This document shows, piece by piece, positions 1 to 8,114 of a stretch of DNA of 64,000 bases. Source of the stretch: an uncultured Bacteroidales bacterium (GTDB lineage Bacteria > Bacteroidota > Bacteroidia > Bacteroidales > Muribaculaceae); contig CACZNH010000005.1 in assembly GCA_902782465.1 (NCBI GenBank), positions 62,001 through 126,000 of the forward strand, in the 5' to 3' direction. The notes beneath the pieces are model-generated. The model was not told the DNA's origin and made no database searches. It saw only the letters and a list, made by a program, of their open reading frames with translations. How positions within the stretch are numbered: position 1 is the stretch's first letter; each line of letters opens with the position of its first letter. The translations under genes and the position numbers were made by a program.

Positions 1-2
1 TG

Positions 3-1184
3 ACCATCTTTGTCGCGCCCGACATCAAGGGCTCACGCTCATGGCTGGTCTTTGGCCCCGTGAGCCTGCAGCCTGCCGAGTTTGCCAAGACGGCGACCGC
101 GCTGGCGCTCGCAAAACTGTTCAGCACCTACGGGTTCCAGCTCAACGGGTGGCGCAACTATGCCATCGCCATCGGTATCATCATGCTGCCCATCCTGTGC
201 ATCATCCTGGAGCGAGAGACGGGCTCGGCACTGGTTTACACGGCGCTCATCTTTGTTCTCTACCGCGAGGGCATGTCGGGGTTCGTGCTGTTTGCCGCCC
301 TGATGGCTGTGGTCTATTTTGTCGTCGTGCTCAAGTTTGCCGCCATCACGTTCATGGGCATCCCGTTGGGCATGGTCATCGCCTTCATCATGGTGATGAC
401 GCTCATCGTGGGTATGCTGCTGGTGTATTGCCGCTCATGGATTCTTGGACGCAACGTGCTGCTGGGCTACCTGGCCACTGGAGCGCTGGCGGGCGGTCTG
501 GCTCTGGCGGGTGTCCATGTCAACGGTTATGCCTTCTTCCTGCCCGTCATCGTGCTGTCGCTGCTCTATCTGTTGTGGGGCATGCTGCATGATGACCTGA
601 AGAAAGTACTCATCACGGTATGCTTTGCCGCAGCATCGGTGATGTTCATGTTCACGGTGAATGTCGCCTTCAACAAGGTGCTCGAGCCGCATCAGCAAAA
701 GCGTATCATGGTCACATTGGGTATCGCCGACGACCCGCGCGGAGCAGGCTACAACGTCAACCAGAGCAAAATCGCCATCGGCAGCGGCGGCATCACCGGC
801 AAGGGGTTCCTGCAGGGCACGCAGACCAAGCTGAAATACGTGCCCGAGCAGCACACCGACTTCATCTACTGCACCATCGGTGAGGAGCAGGGCTTCATCG
901 GCAGCGTGGCAGTATTGTTACTGTTCCTGGCGCTCATCCTACGCATTATCACCCTTGCCGAGCGCAACCACTCGACCTTTGCGAGGGTCTATGCCTACTG
1001 CGTCGCGTCCTACCTCATCTTCCACCTAGCCATCAACATCGGCATGGTCATCGGGCTATGCCCTGTCATCGGCATTCCCCTACCCTTCTTCAGCTACGGC
1101 GGCTCGTCGCTGTGGGGCTTCACCTTCCTGCTGTTCATCCTGCTGCGCATCGACGCCGACCGCGGCACCTACGGCACCTGGTAA
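3..1184 (+). CDS. rodA: Rod-shape determining protein RodA (SEDS peptidoglycan polymerase), 5' end outside window
   Basis: C-terminal part of a SEDS-family (RodA/FtsW/SpoVE) polytopic membrane glycosyltransferase that polymerises lipid II for lateral wall growth with a class B PBP. The reading frame is open from the window edge, and the segment GSRSWLVFGPVSLQPAEFAK is the family's conserved loop, so the GTG at 60 is not the start. Further landmarks are the IGSGGITGKGF and EQHTDFIYCTIGEEQG motifs and the terminal IPLPFFSYGGSSL signature. At least seven hydrophobic segments are visible. The Bacteroidetes-type gap between the last two motifs favours RodA over FtsW. It ends 38 nt before a convergent ATPase gene. 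Confidence 0.93.
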   Translation, partial: TIFVAPDIKGSRSWLVFGPVSLQPAEFAKTATALALAKLFSTYGFQLNGWRNYAIAIGIIMLPILCIILERETGSALVYTALIFVLYREGMSGFVLFAALMAVVYFVVVLKFAAITFMGIPLGMVIAFIMVMTLIVGMLLVYCRSWILGRNVLLGYLATGALAGGLALAGVHVNGYAFFLPVIVLSLLYLLWGMLHDDLKKVLITVCFAAASVMFMFTVNVAFNKVLEPHQQKRIMVTLGIADDPRGAGYNVNQSKIAIGSGGITGKGFLQGTQTKLKYVPEQHTDFIYCTIGEEQGFIGSVAVLLLFLALILRIITLAERNHSTFARVYAYCVASYLIFHLAINIGMVIGLCPVIGIPLPFFSYGGSSLWGFTFLLFILLRIDADRGTYGTW

Positions 1185-1222
1185 TCTCTGAATCAGTTTT
1201 CACTATGAGTGTCTCTGCTTTG

Positions 1223-2350
1223 CTATCTTTTTAGCCAGAGGGCAAAGAATCGGTCGTAGACCTGATAGGCACCTTGGGAATCAAGAATCAGTTCCTTTTC
1301 TACCAATGCTTTAGCAGCCGATTTAACGGTGCTTGTCGCACCTAAATGGTGTTTATGGATAAAGGCTTGGCCCATAATCTCTTGAACGGTCCCTTCAATA
1401 GCGATGGCTTTAAGCAATTTAGCTTGGGCAGGAGTAATCAGGCGAAGGAACGTCTGGAACGTAGCCTCATTCTCATCTACAATCTCACTCAACACATTGT
1501 CGACAAGTGATGTTGTTATGGATGACACATTGGACTCATACAGGCGATTTAACAAGACTTGCACATACCATGTATGGCCTGCAAGCTTATCATAGAGATA
1601 ATCAAATGTGTCGGCATCCATCTTTTGATGATGGGTCTTTAATTTAGATATGGCAAACTGACCGTATGACGACTTTGGTATCTCGGCAAGATGCATCATC
1701 TGTGTACTCTGGTAAAATGGACGGTTAGCCGATGCAAACATACTCTCCAACACATGGCGTTGACTGCCCGAGAAAACAAAATTGACTGACGAGAGCCGTT
1801 GAATGTGAGAGCGCAACAGTGCCTCTACATTCTTTTCCTGATAATTGGCTATCGTCTGGAACTCATCAAATACCACAACACACTTTTTTCCTGATTGCTC
1901 TATATAGGAGAATACCTCTACTAAAGAATGCTCTGCCAATTCCGGCTTTACATCTACCGAGAGGGTGGGCACTCCTGTCAGGGAGTCGAAACTCAGCAAT
2001 GGCCGCAATGACTTAAAAAACGTCGATAGTTGCTTAACAATTTTGTCCTCAGTGGTGTCAAGTGTACCAATCACAGCCTTGGCAAGTTCTTCAACCAAAG
2101 ACTTCAAGCTATCGGTCTTGTACAGATCCACATAGAAACATCTCTCCTCGCCCTGCTGTTCCATCAGGTGGAATGCGTGCCAGATAAGTCCTGTCTTGCC
2201 CATGCGACGCGGGCTTATCAGCGTCAAGTTTCTGCCATTACGCAAGGCAGAAATCAGTTTCTGCGTCTCTTGCTCCCTGTCACAGAAATAATCAGGCGAG
2301 ACATATCCCGTTAGCAGGAAAGGATTCTGTGGAATTGTTTTTTTTGTCAT
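1223..2350 (-). CDS. AAA-type ATPase of the archaeal-ATPase-like family (ATPase_2)
   Basis: A 375-residue single-domain P-loop ATPase typical of Bacteroidetes genomes. The N-terminus has the family's NPF..GYVSPDYFCDRE motif, then Walker A as SPRRMGKTGL (about residues 46-55), Walker B as CVVVFDEFQTI (about 158-168), a sensor-like FVFSGSQRH, and a C-terminal winged-helix-like region ending in YDRFFALWLKR. No partner gene is adjacent. The biochemical role of this family is unknown; stress or toxin-like NTPase roles have been suggested but nothing here shows one. The promoter and 5' UTR carry an unusual nested inverted and direct repeat (see 2371-2419). Confidence 0.85.
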   Translation of the reverse strand: MTKKTIPQNPFLLTGYVSPDYFCDREQETQKLISALRNGRNLTLISPRRMGKTGLIWHAFHLMEQQGEERCFYVDLYKTDSLKSLVEELAKAVIGTLDTTEDKIVKQLSTFFKSLRPLLSFDSLTGVPTLSVDVKPELAEHSLVEVFSYIEQSGKKCVVVFDEFQTIANYQEKNVEALLRSHIQRLSSVNFVFSGSQRHVLESMFASANRPFYQSTQMMHLAEIPKSSYGQFAISKLKTHHQKMDADTFDYLYDKLAGHTWYVQVLLNRLYESNVSSITTSLVDNVLSEIVDENEATFQTFLRLITPAQAKLLKAIAIEGTVQEIMGQAFIHKHHLGATSTVKSAAKALVEKELILDSQGAYQVYDRFFALWLKR

Positions 2351-2370
2351 CGTTTCATCACTTTAAGATT

Positions 2371-2419
2371 CATTGCGAAAAGTTCGTTGCGAACTTTTCG
2401 TTGCGAACTTTTCGCAATG
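2371..2419 (-). repeat. Nested inverted/direct repeat in the 5' UTR of the ATPase gene
   Basis: Two perfect 16-bp inverted arms (2371-2386 and 2404-2419) enclose a further copy, and a 14-bp unit TTGCGAACTTTTCG is repeated head to tail at 2387-2400 and 2401-2414. The block lies between the -7 box (2420-2427) and the ATG at 2350, so it would be transcribed. It could be an operator with three half-sites or a leader-RNA hairpin that can fold in two ways. Confidence 0.8.
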
Positions 2420-2427
2420 CAAAAGTA
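2420..2427 (-). promoter_or_regulatory. -7 box of the ATPase promoter
   Basis: TACTTTTG on the minus strand matches the Bacteroidetes sigma-ABfr -7 consensus TAnnTTTG. It is about 70 nt upstream of the ATG and directly next to the repeat block. Confidence 0.6.
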
Positions 2428-2542
2428 TATCATTTCTTCATACCGACAAAGAAAAAACAGAAAAAAGTTATTTTTTGGGAAAGCAAAGCCGCCTGGCCTG
2501 GAGGGGCTTGGCGGCTTGTGGTGGTTGGGGATGACCTGATGG

Positions 2543-2950
2543 TTAGTAGGTCATGCGGGGGTCGAGTTCCTTGGCCTGGTCAATCATCTTCTGGATTTCG
2601 ACCTCGGCGGGAACGCGGCCGCAGAGGTGTTTCTCCTCGTTGACCTCGGCAACCTTAGCAGCGAGGTTGGCAGCCACACGGTGGCGCAGTTCCTTGACGG
2701 TGTCCACGCCGGCAGCCTCGAGCAGTTCGGCGAACTGCGGGCCGATGCCGTTGATGCGGAACAGGTCGGCATGGTTGGTCCACTTGAGAATCAGTTTCTC
2801 ACTGATGCCGGTCTTCTCGGCCAAAGCCTTGCGGCCGGCGGGAGCGGCGCAGCGATCGAGGAGGTCCTCAACAGTGTTGATGCCCTCGGCAATGAGTTTG
2901 GGAGCATACACTTCACCAATACCCTCAATGTCAATAATCTTGTAGTTCAT
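2543..2950 (-). CDS. DUF4332 family tandem helix-hairpin-helix protein
   Basis: A 135-residue protein with two consecutive HhH-like units: IEGIGEVYAPKLIAEGINTVEDLL (seen at residues 8-31, quoted in part) and INGIGPQFAELLEAAGVDTV. This is the layout of DUF4332, predicted to bind nucleic acid non-specifically through its GIG/GIGP hairpins. It has no signal peptide and no catalytic motif. It is transcribed alone, away from the plus-strand ATPase at 3333. The family assignment is confident; the cellular role is not known. Confidence 0.85.
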   Translation of the reverse strand: MNYKIIDIEGIGEVYAPKLIAEGINTVEDLLDRCAAPAGRKALAEKTGISEKLILKWTNHADLFRINGIGPQFAELLEAAGVDTVKELRHRVAANLAAKVAEVNEEKHLCGRVPAEVEIQKMIDQAKELDPRMTY

Positions 2951-3211
2951 AATGATAACACTTTAATATAATAATGAATAATGCGATTTCACACTAATAA
3001 GATTTCACGCCATAAAATTATAAATTTCCCGTAACACCAACAAATAATTCACGTTTTTTTACTTTTATCATAATTCCAGACAAATGTTTAGCATTGCAAA
3101 TATCGCCCAAAAAAACAAAAACACAAAAAATAGCGAAGAAAAACCAAAAACAAACGACTTGACTTCATTTCCACATCAAAGCATCAGAATAAACCATGAG
3201 TCTGACTCTTA

Positions 3212-3296
3212 CCTATGCTTTATGACAAAAATCCATATAGTTGCCTATATTTTGTGACAAAAATTATAGAATTTTGCCTATGTTTTAGGAAAATTT
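3212..3296 (+). repeat. Three direct repeats (32-33 bp period) upstream of the DUF4143 ATPase
   Basis: Copies begin with CCTAT at 3212, 3244 and 3277 and continue as CTTTATGACAAAAAT, ATTTTGTGACAAAAAT and GTTTTAGGAAAATTT. The third is the most degenerate and lies between the candidate -33 (TTTG 3273-3276) and -7 boxes. A spacing of about three helical turns puts all copies on one DNA face, as expected for cooperative repressor binding. Confidence 0.75.
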
Positions 3297-3298
3297 AT

Positions 3299-3306
3299 TA
3301 TCTTTG
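3299..3306 (+). promoter_or_regulatory. -7 box of the DUF4143 ATPase promoter
   Basis: TATCTTTG is a perfect Bacteroidetes -7 box 27 nt upstream of the ATG at 3333. TTTG at 3273-3276 is a possible -33 element (22-nt spacer). Confidence 0.65.
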
Positions 3307-3332
3307 CAGCTGAATTTTAATGGTTTAGCATC

Positions 3333-4670
3333 ATGATACGGCGAGAACTCTTAAACAGACTGCGCCAATGGCGCAATAGTGAACGACACAAACCACTGAT
3401 TCTGAGGGGGGCAAGACAAGTGGGCAAGACAACTCTGGCTAATGAGTTTGGCAAAGAATTTGACACCTATCTCCATCTGAATCTTGAGCGTGAAGAAGAC
3501 GCCGCCATCTTTGAGCGCAGTGATAATGTCAATGTCATCGTGCAATATATCGCTTTGCGTGATGGTAAAACGATTGATTCCCTCGACAATACTCTATTAT
3601 TCATCGATGAGATTCAAAATAGCCCTAAAGCCGTTGCTTTATTGAGGTACTTCTATGAAGACTTGCCGCAATTACATGTGATTGCTGCAGGGTCGCTGCT
3701 GCAATCGCTTATCAAGAGCCATGTATCGTTTCCTGTAGGCCGTATCGAATACCTTTCCTTACGACCCTGCTCATTCTTTGAATTCCTCGCGGCAATGGAC
3801 CGTCAGCCTCTCGTCCAACACATCCGTAACCACGATGTGAATCCACTGTTACACGACCAGTTGATGAGACTGTTTAATACCTATACACTTGTGGGGGGCA
3901 TGCCTGAAGTTGTTATGGAGTATAGCCGTCACAAGGATGTCACACGCTTATCACCCATATATGACACATTGCTGCAGAGCTACAATGAGGATGTGGAAAA
4001 ATATGCTAAGAATCACACCCAAACTCAAGTTATTCGTCACATTCTTAACACAGGATGGACAATGGGCGGCGAAGCCATCAAGTTTAACAACTTTGGCGGC
4101 AGCAACTATGGCAGTCGAGAGGTGCATGAGGCTTTTGAAGTGATGCAGCGAGCCTTCCTGCTCAATCTTGCATATCCAGTGACATCGGTGAATGCGCCAG
4201 CCCTACCCTCACTGCGCCGTTCACCAAAGCTGTTATGGGTGGACACGGGTATCATGAATTTTGCCGCCAATCTGCAATTGGAGTATTTAACCAACCATGA
4301 ACTGCTGGACGTGTGGCGTGGACGAGCTGCAGAGCATATCGTAGCGCAAGAACTGACGGTTTTGTTTGACAAGCATTATCAGCACAACTTAAACTACTGG
4401 GTGCGTGACCAAAAAGGCTCCACTGCCGAAGTCGATTTCATTTGGCAACAAGGCACCAGAATTATACCCATCGAAGTAAAATCAGGCACCAATGCGCACC
4501 TGCGATCACTGCAATCATTCATGCGAACACCCGGCGCCGGGAAACTTGCCATCAGGATTTGGAGCGGTGAACTGAGCGAAGACATTCTTACAACCGATAC
4601 AGGACACCAATTCAAACTCATCAATGTTCCTTTCTACTATTTGGGAGTCCTTGATGATTTCCTGCCTTGA
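3333..4670 (+). CDS. AAA ATPase with C-terminal DUF4143
   Basis: A 445-residue protein of the AAA_14/DUF4143 family. Walker A is GARQVGKTT (residues 26-34) and Walker B is LLFIDEIQ (88-95), followed by the sensor segment HVIAAGSLL. The C-terminal half is DUF4143, ending in EVDFIWQQG...IPIEVKSG, which resembles the D...ExK core of PD-(D/E)XK nucleases. Proteins of this family are abundant and often multi-copy in Bacteroidetes and archaea. Their function is unsettled. The gene is monocistronic, with a strong hairpin 16 nt after the stop and direct repeats over its promoter. Confidence 0.9.
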   Translation: MIRRELLNRLRQWRNSERHKPLILRGARQVGKTTLANEFGKEFDTYLHLNLEREEDAAIFERSDNVNVIVQYIALRDGKTIDSLDNTLLFIDEIQNSPKAVALLRYFYEDLPQLHVIAAGSLLQSLIKSHVSFPVGRIEYLSLRPCSFFEFLAAMDRQPLVQHIRNHDVNPLLHDQLMRLFNTYTLVGGMPEVVMEYSRHKDVTRLSPIYDTLLQSYNEDVEKYAKNHTQTQVIRHILNTGWTMGGEAIKFNNFGGSNYGSREVHEAFEVMQRAFLLNLAYPVTSVNAPALPSLRRSPKLLWVDTGIMNFAANLQLEYLTNHELLDVWRGRAAEHIVAQELTVLFDKHYQHNLNYWVRDQKGSTAEVDFIWQQGTRIIPIEVKSGTNAHLRSLQSFMRTPGAGKLAIRIWSGELSEDILTTDTGHQFKLINVPFYYLGVLDDFLP

Positions 4671-4686
4671 ATCGGCATGATAACAT

Positions 4687-4729
4687 TTGGCGGTTCTTTG
4701 TGCCATTTTTGACACGAAAGAACCGCCAA
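4687..4729. terminator. Long hairpin between convergent genes
   Basis: Arms at 4687-4702 and 4713-4729 pair over 16 bp with a single bulge around an A/T-rich loop. It sits between the stop codons of the plus-strand ATPase and the minus-strand aquaporin. There is no long U-run on either side, so termination is inferred from position. Confidence 0.5.
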
Positions 4730-4750
4730 CATAAATCTAAATCTCAGTAT

Positions 4751-5443
4751 TTACTCCTCGGCTTTCTTGTCGCAGTTGCAGTCGATGATCTTCCAGATGA
4801 GGGCTGCCAGTGCACCACCTACAAAGGGACCGACGATGAATACCCACAGCTGGTTCAGAGCGTCACCACCCTGGAACAGAGCCGGACCGATGGAACGGGC
4901 GGGGTTAACCGAAGTTCCGGTGAAGTGGATACCCACCAGGTGGATGAGAATCAGAGACAGACCGATGGCCAGACCGGCAAAGTTGTTGGTAGCGCCGTTA
5001 GTCTTGGCAGTGGCACCGAGTACTACCAGTACAAAGAGCATGGTCAGCACAATCTCGACAATCAGACCGTTAGTCACACCGAAGGCGCAAGCGTTGGCAC
5101 CGGTACTGGTGGTGATGATGGCGTCGGGGGTTGCCGTACCCACGATACCTGCCAGCACTGCAGCAGCGAGGATGGCACCGATAACCTGGAACACGATGTA
5201 CATACCGCAGTCCTTGGCGCTCATGCGGCCAGACAGGAAGCAACCCAGTGAGATGGCGGGATTGATGTGGCATCCGCTGATGCCGCCGATGGTATAGGCC
5301 ATTGCCACTACAGCAAGACCGAATGCCATTGCCGTACCCACAATCGAAGCGGTGTCACTGCCGCAACCCAGTGCGACAGCTGCTCCACAACCCAGGAACG
5401 TCAGCACAAACGTGCCTACTAATTCAGCTAAATACTTCTTCAT
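4751..5443 (-). CDS. aqpZ: Aquaporin (MIP family)
   Basis: A 230-residue channel of the usual length with six membrane segments and two half-helices carrying the NPA signatures: GCHINPAISLG in the first half and TSVNPARSIGPAL in the second. The Arg after the second NPA is the selectivity-filter arginine. This, together with the short loops, suggests a water-selective AqpZ-type channel rather than a glycerol facilitator, although substrate cannot be proved from sequence. The C-terminus is short and rich in Cys and Lys. It is monocistronic, with a candidate -7 box at 5521-5528. Confidence 0.92.
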   Translation of the reverse strand: MKKYLAELVGTFVLTFLGCGAAVALGCGSDTASIVGTAMAFGLAVVAMAYTIGGISGCHINPAISLGCFLSGRMSAKDCGMYIVFQVIGAILAAAVLAGIVGTATPDAIITTSTGANACAFGVTNGLIVEIVLTMLFVLVVLGATAKTNGATNNFAGLAIGLSLILIHLVGIHFTGTSVNPARSIGPALFQGGDALNQLWVFIVGPFVGGALAALIWKIIDCNCDKKAEE

Positions 5444-5520
5444 AGTTTCAATACTTTAAATATTTGGTTAAACAAGTTGATTTCTTGGTCAATACGTGCA
5501 ATCATTATTTTGAGGATGGC

Positions 5521-5528
5521 AAACTTAG
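5521..5528 (-). promoter_or_regulatory. -7 box for the aquaporin gene
   Basis: TAAGTTTG on the minus strand, about 78 nt upstream of the start, matches TAnnTTTG. Confidence 0.45.
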
Positions 5529-5572
5529 CATTTTTTAAAGAAAAACACAAGAAATTTTGAAAAAATCTTCTT

Positions 5573-5580
5573 AAATTTGC
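5573..5580 (+). promoter_or_regulatory. -7 box for the UDP-glucose dehydrogenase homologue
   Basis: TAAATTTG matches TAnnTTTG and lies 48 nt upstream of the ATG at 5629. Confidence 0.5.
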
Positions 5581-5628
5581 AAATTAATTTCGCATTAAAA
5601 CCCTTCAAGAGGATAATTATAGCAAACT

Positions 5629-6942
5629 ATGAATATCTCGATAGTAGGAACAGGATATGTGGGTCTGCTGAGCGGAACATGCTTTGCCGACCTGGGCGTC
5701 AACGTGACCTGTGTGGACCGTGACAGCCAAAAGATTAACCGCCTCGTGTATGGCGCCATCCCCATCTATGAACCCGGGCTGGACAACATGATTAACCGCA
5801 ATGTCACCGACAAGCGGCTCACCTTCTCGAGCGATTACAAGCAGGGATTCATCGACCAGGACTTCGTCTTCTGCGCCATCGACACCACCCCCAGCGAGGA
5901 CGGCTCGACCGACCTGACACCGATTCTGGAAATCGCCAAGGACTTCGGGCAGAACATCACCCGCTACTGTGTGTTTGTCGTCAAGTCCACCGTGCCCGTT
6001 GGCACCACCCAGCACGTGATGAAAATCATCAGCGAGACGCTGGAAGCCAGGAATGCCAACATCAAGTTTGACGTGGCCTGCAACCCCGACTTCCTGACCG
6101 AGGGCAACGGCATCAAGGACTTCATGAAGCCCGACCGCATCGTCATCGGCACCGAGACCACCACCGCCCGCCAGGCGATGGAGCGCCTGTACCGCACCAT
6201 CCTGATGCACAACAACCGCACGGTCATCTATACCGACACCCGCACTGCCGAGATGATTAAATATGCCGCGACCTCGATGCTCGCCACCCGCGTGAGCTTC
6301 ATGAACGAGATTGCCAACCTGTGCGAGATAGTAGGCGCCGACATTAACGTGGTACGTCACGGCGTGGGTTCCGACAGCCGCATCGGCCCCAAGTACATCT
6401 TCCCGGGCTGCGGCTATGGCGGCACGCTGTTCCCCCAGGACATCAACGACCTGATAAAAATCGGCAGCGAGCACAATCATGAAATGGAAATCCTCAAGGC
6501 GGTGGAGAATGTCAACAACCGCCAGAAGCGCATCCTGTTCAAGAAGCTCAACAACCACTTCAAGGGAGACCTTGAGGGCAAGACCGTTGCCCTGTGGGGC
6601 CTGAGTTTCAAACCCGAGACCGACGACATGAGCGCCGCCCCCGCCATCGACACCATCAACCTGCTCATGGAGGCTGGATGCAATGTGCGCGTCTATGACC
6701 CCGTGGCCATGAACGCTACCAAGCGCCGCTGGAGCAACGTCTATTGCGGTCTGGACATGTATGATGCCGTCAAGGGCGCCGATGCCGTGCTGCTGCTCAC
6801 CGAGTGGCGCCAGTTCCGCATCCCCGCCTGGCAAGCTGTCAAGAGCCTGATGCGCACGCCGGTGGTCATCGACGGCCGCAACGTGTATGACGGCGACGAG
6901 CTGCAGGACATGGGCTTCGACTACTACTGCATCGGACGGTAG
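5629..6942 (+). CDS. UDP-glucose/GDP-mannose dehydrogenase family protein without the catalytic cysteine
   Basis: A full-length 437-residue member of the UDP-glucose 6-dehydrogenase family, with an N-terminal Rossmann motif (VGTGYVGLLSG), the STVPVGTT segment and the C-terminal domain FKPETDDM. Active family members use a Cys in GYGGxCxPKD to carry the thiohemiacetal and thioester. Here that segment is GYGGTLFPQD, with Leu267 at the Cys position and Gln270 at the Lys position. Further changes against the family are Asp154 for the first Glu of PEFLxEG and Thr215 for the Asn of K-x-x-A-N, while Lys211 and Asp271 remain. The frame is intact and codon use matches its neighbours, so this is not decay by frameshift. 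It may be an inactive or repurposed paralogue; the standard annotation 'ugd' should be treated with caution. Confidence 0.85.
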   Translation: MNISIVGTGYVGLLSGTCFADLGVNVTCVDRDSQKINRLVYGAIPIYEPGLDNMINRNVTDKRLTFSSDYKQGFIDQDFVFCAIDTTPSEDGSTDLTPILEIAKDFGQNITRYCVFVVKSTVPVGTTQHVMKIISETLEARNANIKFDVACNPDFLTEGNGIKDFMKPDRIVIGTETTTARQAMERLYRTILMHNNRTVIYTDTRTAEMIKYAATSMLATRVSFMNEIANLCEIVGADINVVRHGVGSDSRIGPKYIFPGCGYGGTLFPQDINDLIKIGSEHNHEMEILKAVENVNNRQKRILFKKLNNHFKGDLEGKTVALWGLSFKPETDDMSAAPAIDTINLLMEAGCNVRVYDPVAMNATKRRWSNVYCGLDMYDAVKGADAVLLLTEWRQFRIPAWQAVKSLMRTPVVIDGRNVYDGDELQDMGFDYYCIGR

Positions 6943-6952
6943 TTATTCTCAA

Positions 6953-6980
6953 GATTAGTGATTAGAGATTAGTGATTAGA
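6953..6980 (+). repeat. Heptad array (4 units, GATTAGT/GATTAGA)
   Basis: Four 7-bp units alternate GATTAGT and GATTAGA between the stop of the dehydrogenase homologue and the ompH-like gene. This is the TTAGNGA version of the TYAGNNN family seen across the window. No inverted right arm is visible. Confidence 0.8.
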
Positions 6981-7015
6981 GAACAAGGATACACATTTAA
7001 TAGATAATAGATAAA

Positions 7016-7519
7016 ATGAAACGTTTTCTCGTCTATACATTGGCCCTGATGCCGCTCATGCTGTTGGCACAGGTCAGAATCGGTATTGTCAACTCACAAC
7101 AGCTTTTTGACCTCATGCCCGAAAAAGCGGCGGCCGAGGCCCAACTCAAGGCACTCAGCGACAGGTATCATGCTGAGCACAACCTGCTGCAAGACGAATT
7201 TGACAAGAAATATGCCGACTACCAGACAATTGCTGCCGACCCCAACACGCCAGAGACCATCAAGGAGCGTCGCGTACAGGAGTTGCAGGAGGGCGACAAG
7301 AAACTGCGCGAGTTTGAACGCATGGTTGCCGATGACCTGGCAGCACGCCGTGAGGCCCTTACCCGCCCCATCGCCGACAAGGTCCAGGCCGCCATCCGCG
7401 CTGCCGGCCAGCAGGGCGCCTTTGACCTGGTACTCGACACCGCTGTCACCCCTGTTGCCTATACAGGTCCCGCCACAGTGGACCTGATGCCCGTGGTCAA
7501 AGCCCTGTTAGGACTTTAA
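7016..7519 (+). CDS. OmpH/Skp-family periplasmic chaperone
   Basis: A 167-residue protein with a signal peptide (MKRFLVYTLALMPLMLLAQ) and then the family start VRIGIVNSQQLFDLMPE. A central charged helical region (about 40-125) would form the Skp tentacle coiled coil, and the C-terminal strand YTGPATVDLMPVVKALLGL is typical of Bacteroidetes OmpH proteins. Skp chaperones unfolded outer-membrane proteins in the periplasm. It stands alone here, away from bamA, so it is probably one of several paralogues. Confidence 0.88.
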   Translation: MKRFLVYTLALMPLMLLAQVRIGIVNSQQLFDLMPEKAAAEAQLKALSDRYHAEHNLLQDEFDKKYADYQTIAADPNTPETIKERRVQELQEGDKKLREFERMVADDLAARREALTRPIADKVQAAIRAAGQQGAFDLVLDTAVTPVAYTGPATVDLMPVVKALLGL

Positions 7520-7625
7520 TCCAACACCTAGGGCTCACTCACAGCAATTATTAAGCTTGGCGTTAAACTTTCAGCGACAGCGTCGGTCTTACGGAAAGCG
7601 TTTTACAAAAAATAATTATGAGACT

Positions 7626-8051
7626 ATGAAGAAGTATTTATTTTTAATGGTCGCATTGCTGACCATGAGTTTCAGTGCCAAGGCCGACCATGACCAGGTG
7701 ATTACCTTTGACCAGTTGCCCGAGGCAGCACAGACATTGCTCAAGCAGTACTTTGCCGGCAAGGTGCCCCTGGTTGTCACCATGGACTGGGATGACTTTA
7801 ACATCGTCTACGAGAGCGGTGAGAAAGTCGAGTTTGACAAGCAAGGCAACTGGAAGGAATTTCAATGCATGGCATCCGGTGTGCCTTCAGAACTGATTCC
7901 CGAGCAAATCAAGAATCACATCAAGGCCACCTTCCCGGGCACTACCATCCTGAAACTTGACCGCAACCGCCGAGGCTATGAGGTGAAGCTCAGCAATGGA
8001 CTGGAGGTTGAATATAACCGAGATTTCCAGGTCATCGACATCGATGACTGA
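7626..8051 (+). CDS. PepSY-like (DUF2874) periplasmic protein
   Basis: A 141-residue exported protein. I chose the ATG at 7626 (MKKYLFLMVALL...FSAKA) because it gives a clean signal peptide; a longer frame upstream does not. The mature protein contains two half-repeats of the PepSY-like fold: DFNIVYESGEKVEFDKQGNWKEF, then GYEVKLSNGLEVEYNRDFQVIDID, each a beta hairpin preceded by a helix (LPEAAQTLLKQYF and VPSELIPEQIKNHI). Bacteroidetes carry many such proteins, which are thought to bind ligands or inhibit partners in the periplasm. It is followed by a paralogue at 8115. Confidence 0.88.
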   Translation: MKKYLFLMVALLTMSFSAKADHDQVITFDQLPEAAQTLLKQYFAGKVPLVVTMDWDDFNIVYESGEKVEFDKQGNWKEFQCMASGVPSELIPEQIKNHIKATFPGTTILKLDRNRRGYEVKLSNGLEVEYNRDFQVIDIDD

Positions 8052-8114
8052 TTTTCATCAAACACCAACTCAGGAGGCCTGCGATAGTGACCTCCTCTTG
8101 TTTTAAATTAAAAT

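Larger units (their letters stand above)
2951..3332. other. Divergent intergenic region with iterated promoter elements
   Basis: This AT-rich gap between two divergent genes contains no credible coding sequence. Its right third holds three copies of a roughly 32-bp repeat next to the promoter of the DUF4143 ATPase. I see no clear -7 box for the minus-strand DUF4332 gene. Confidence 0.7.
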
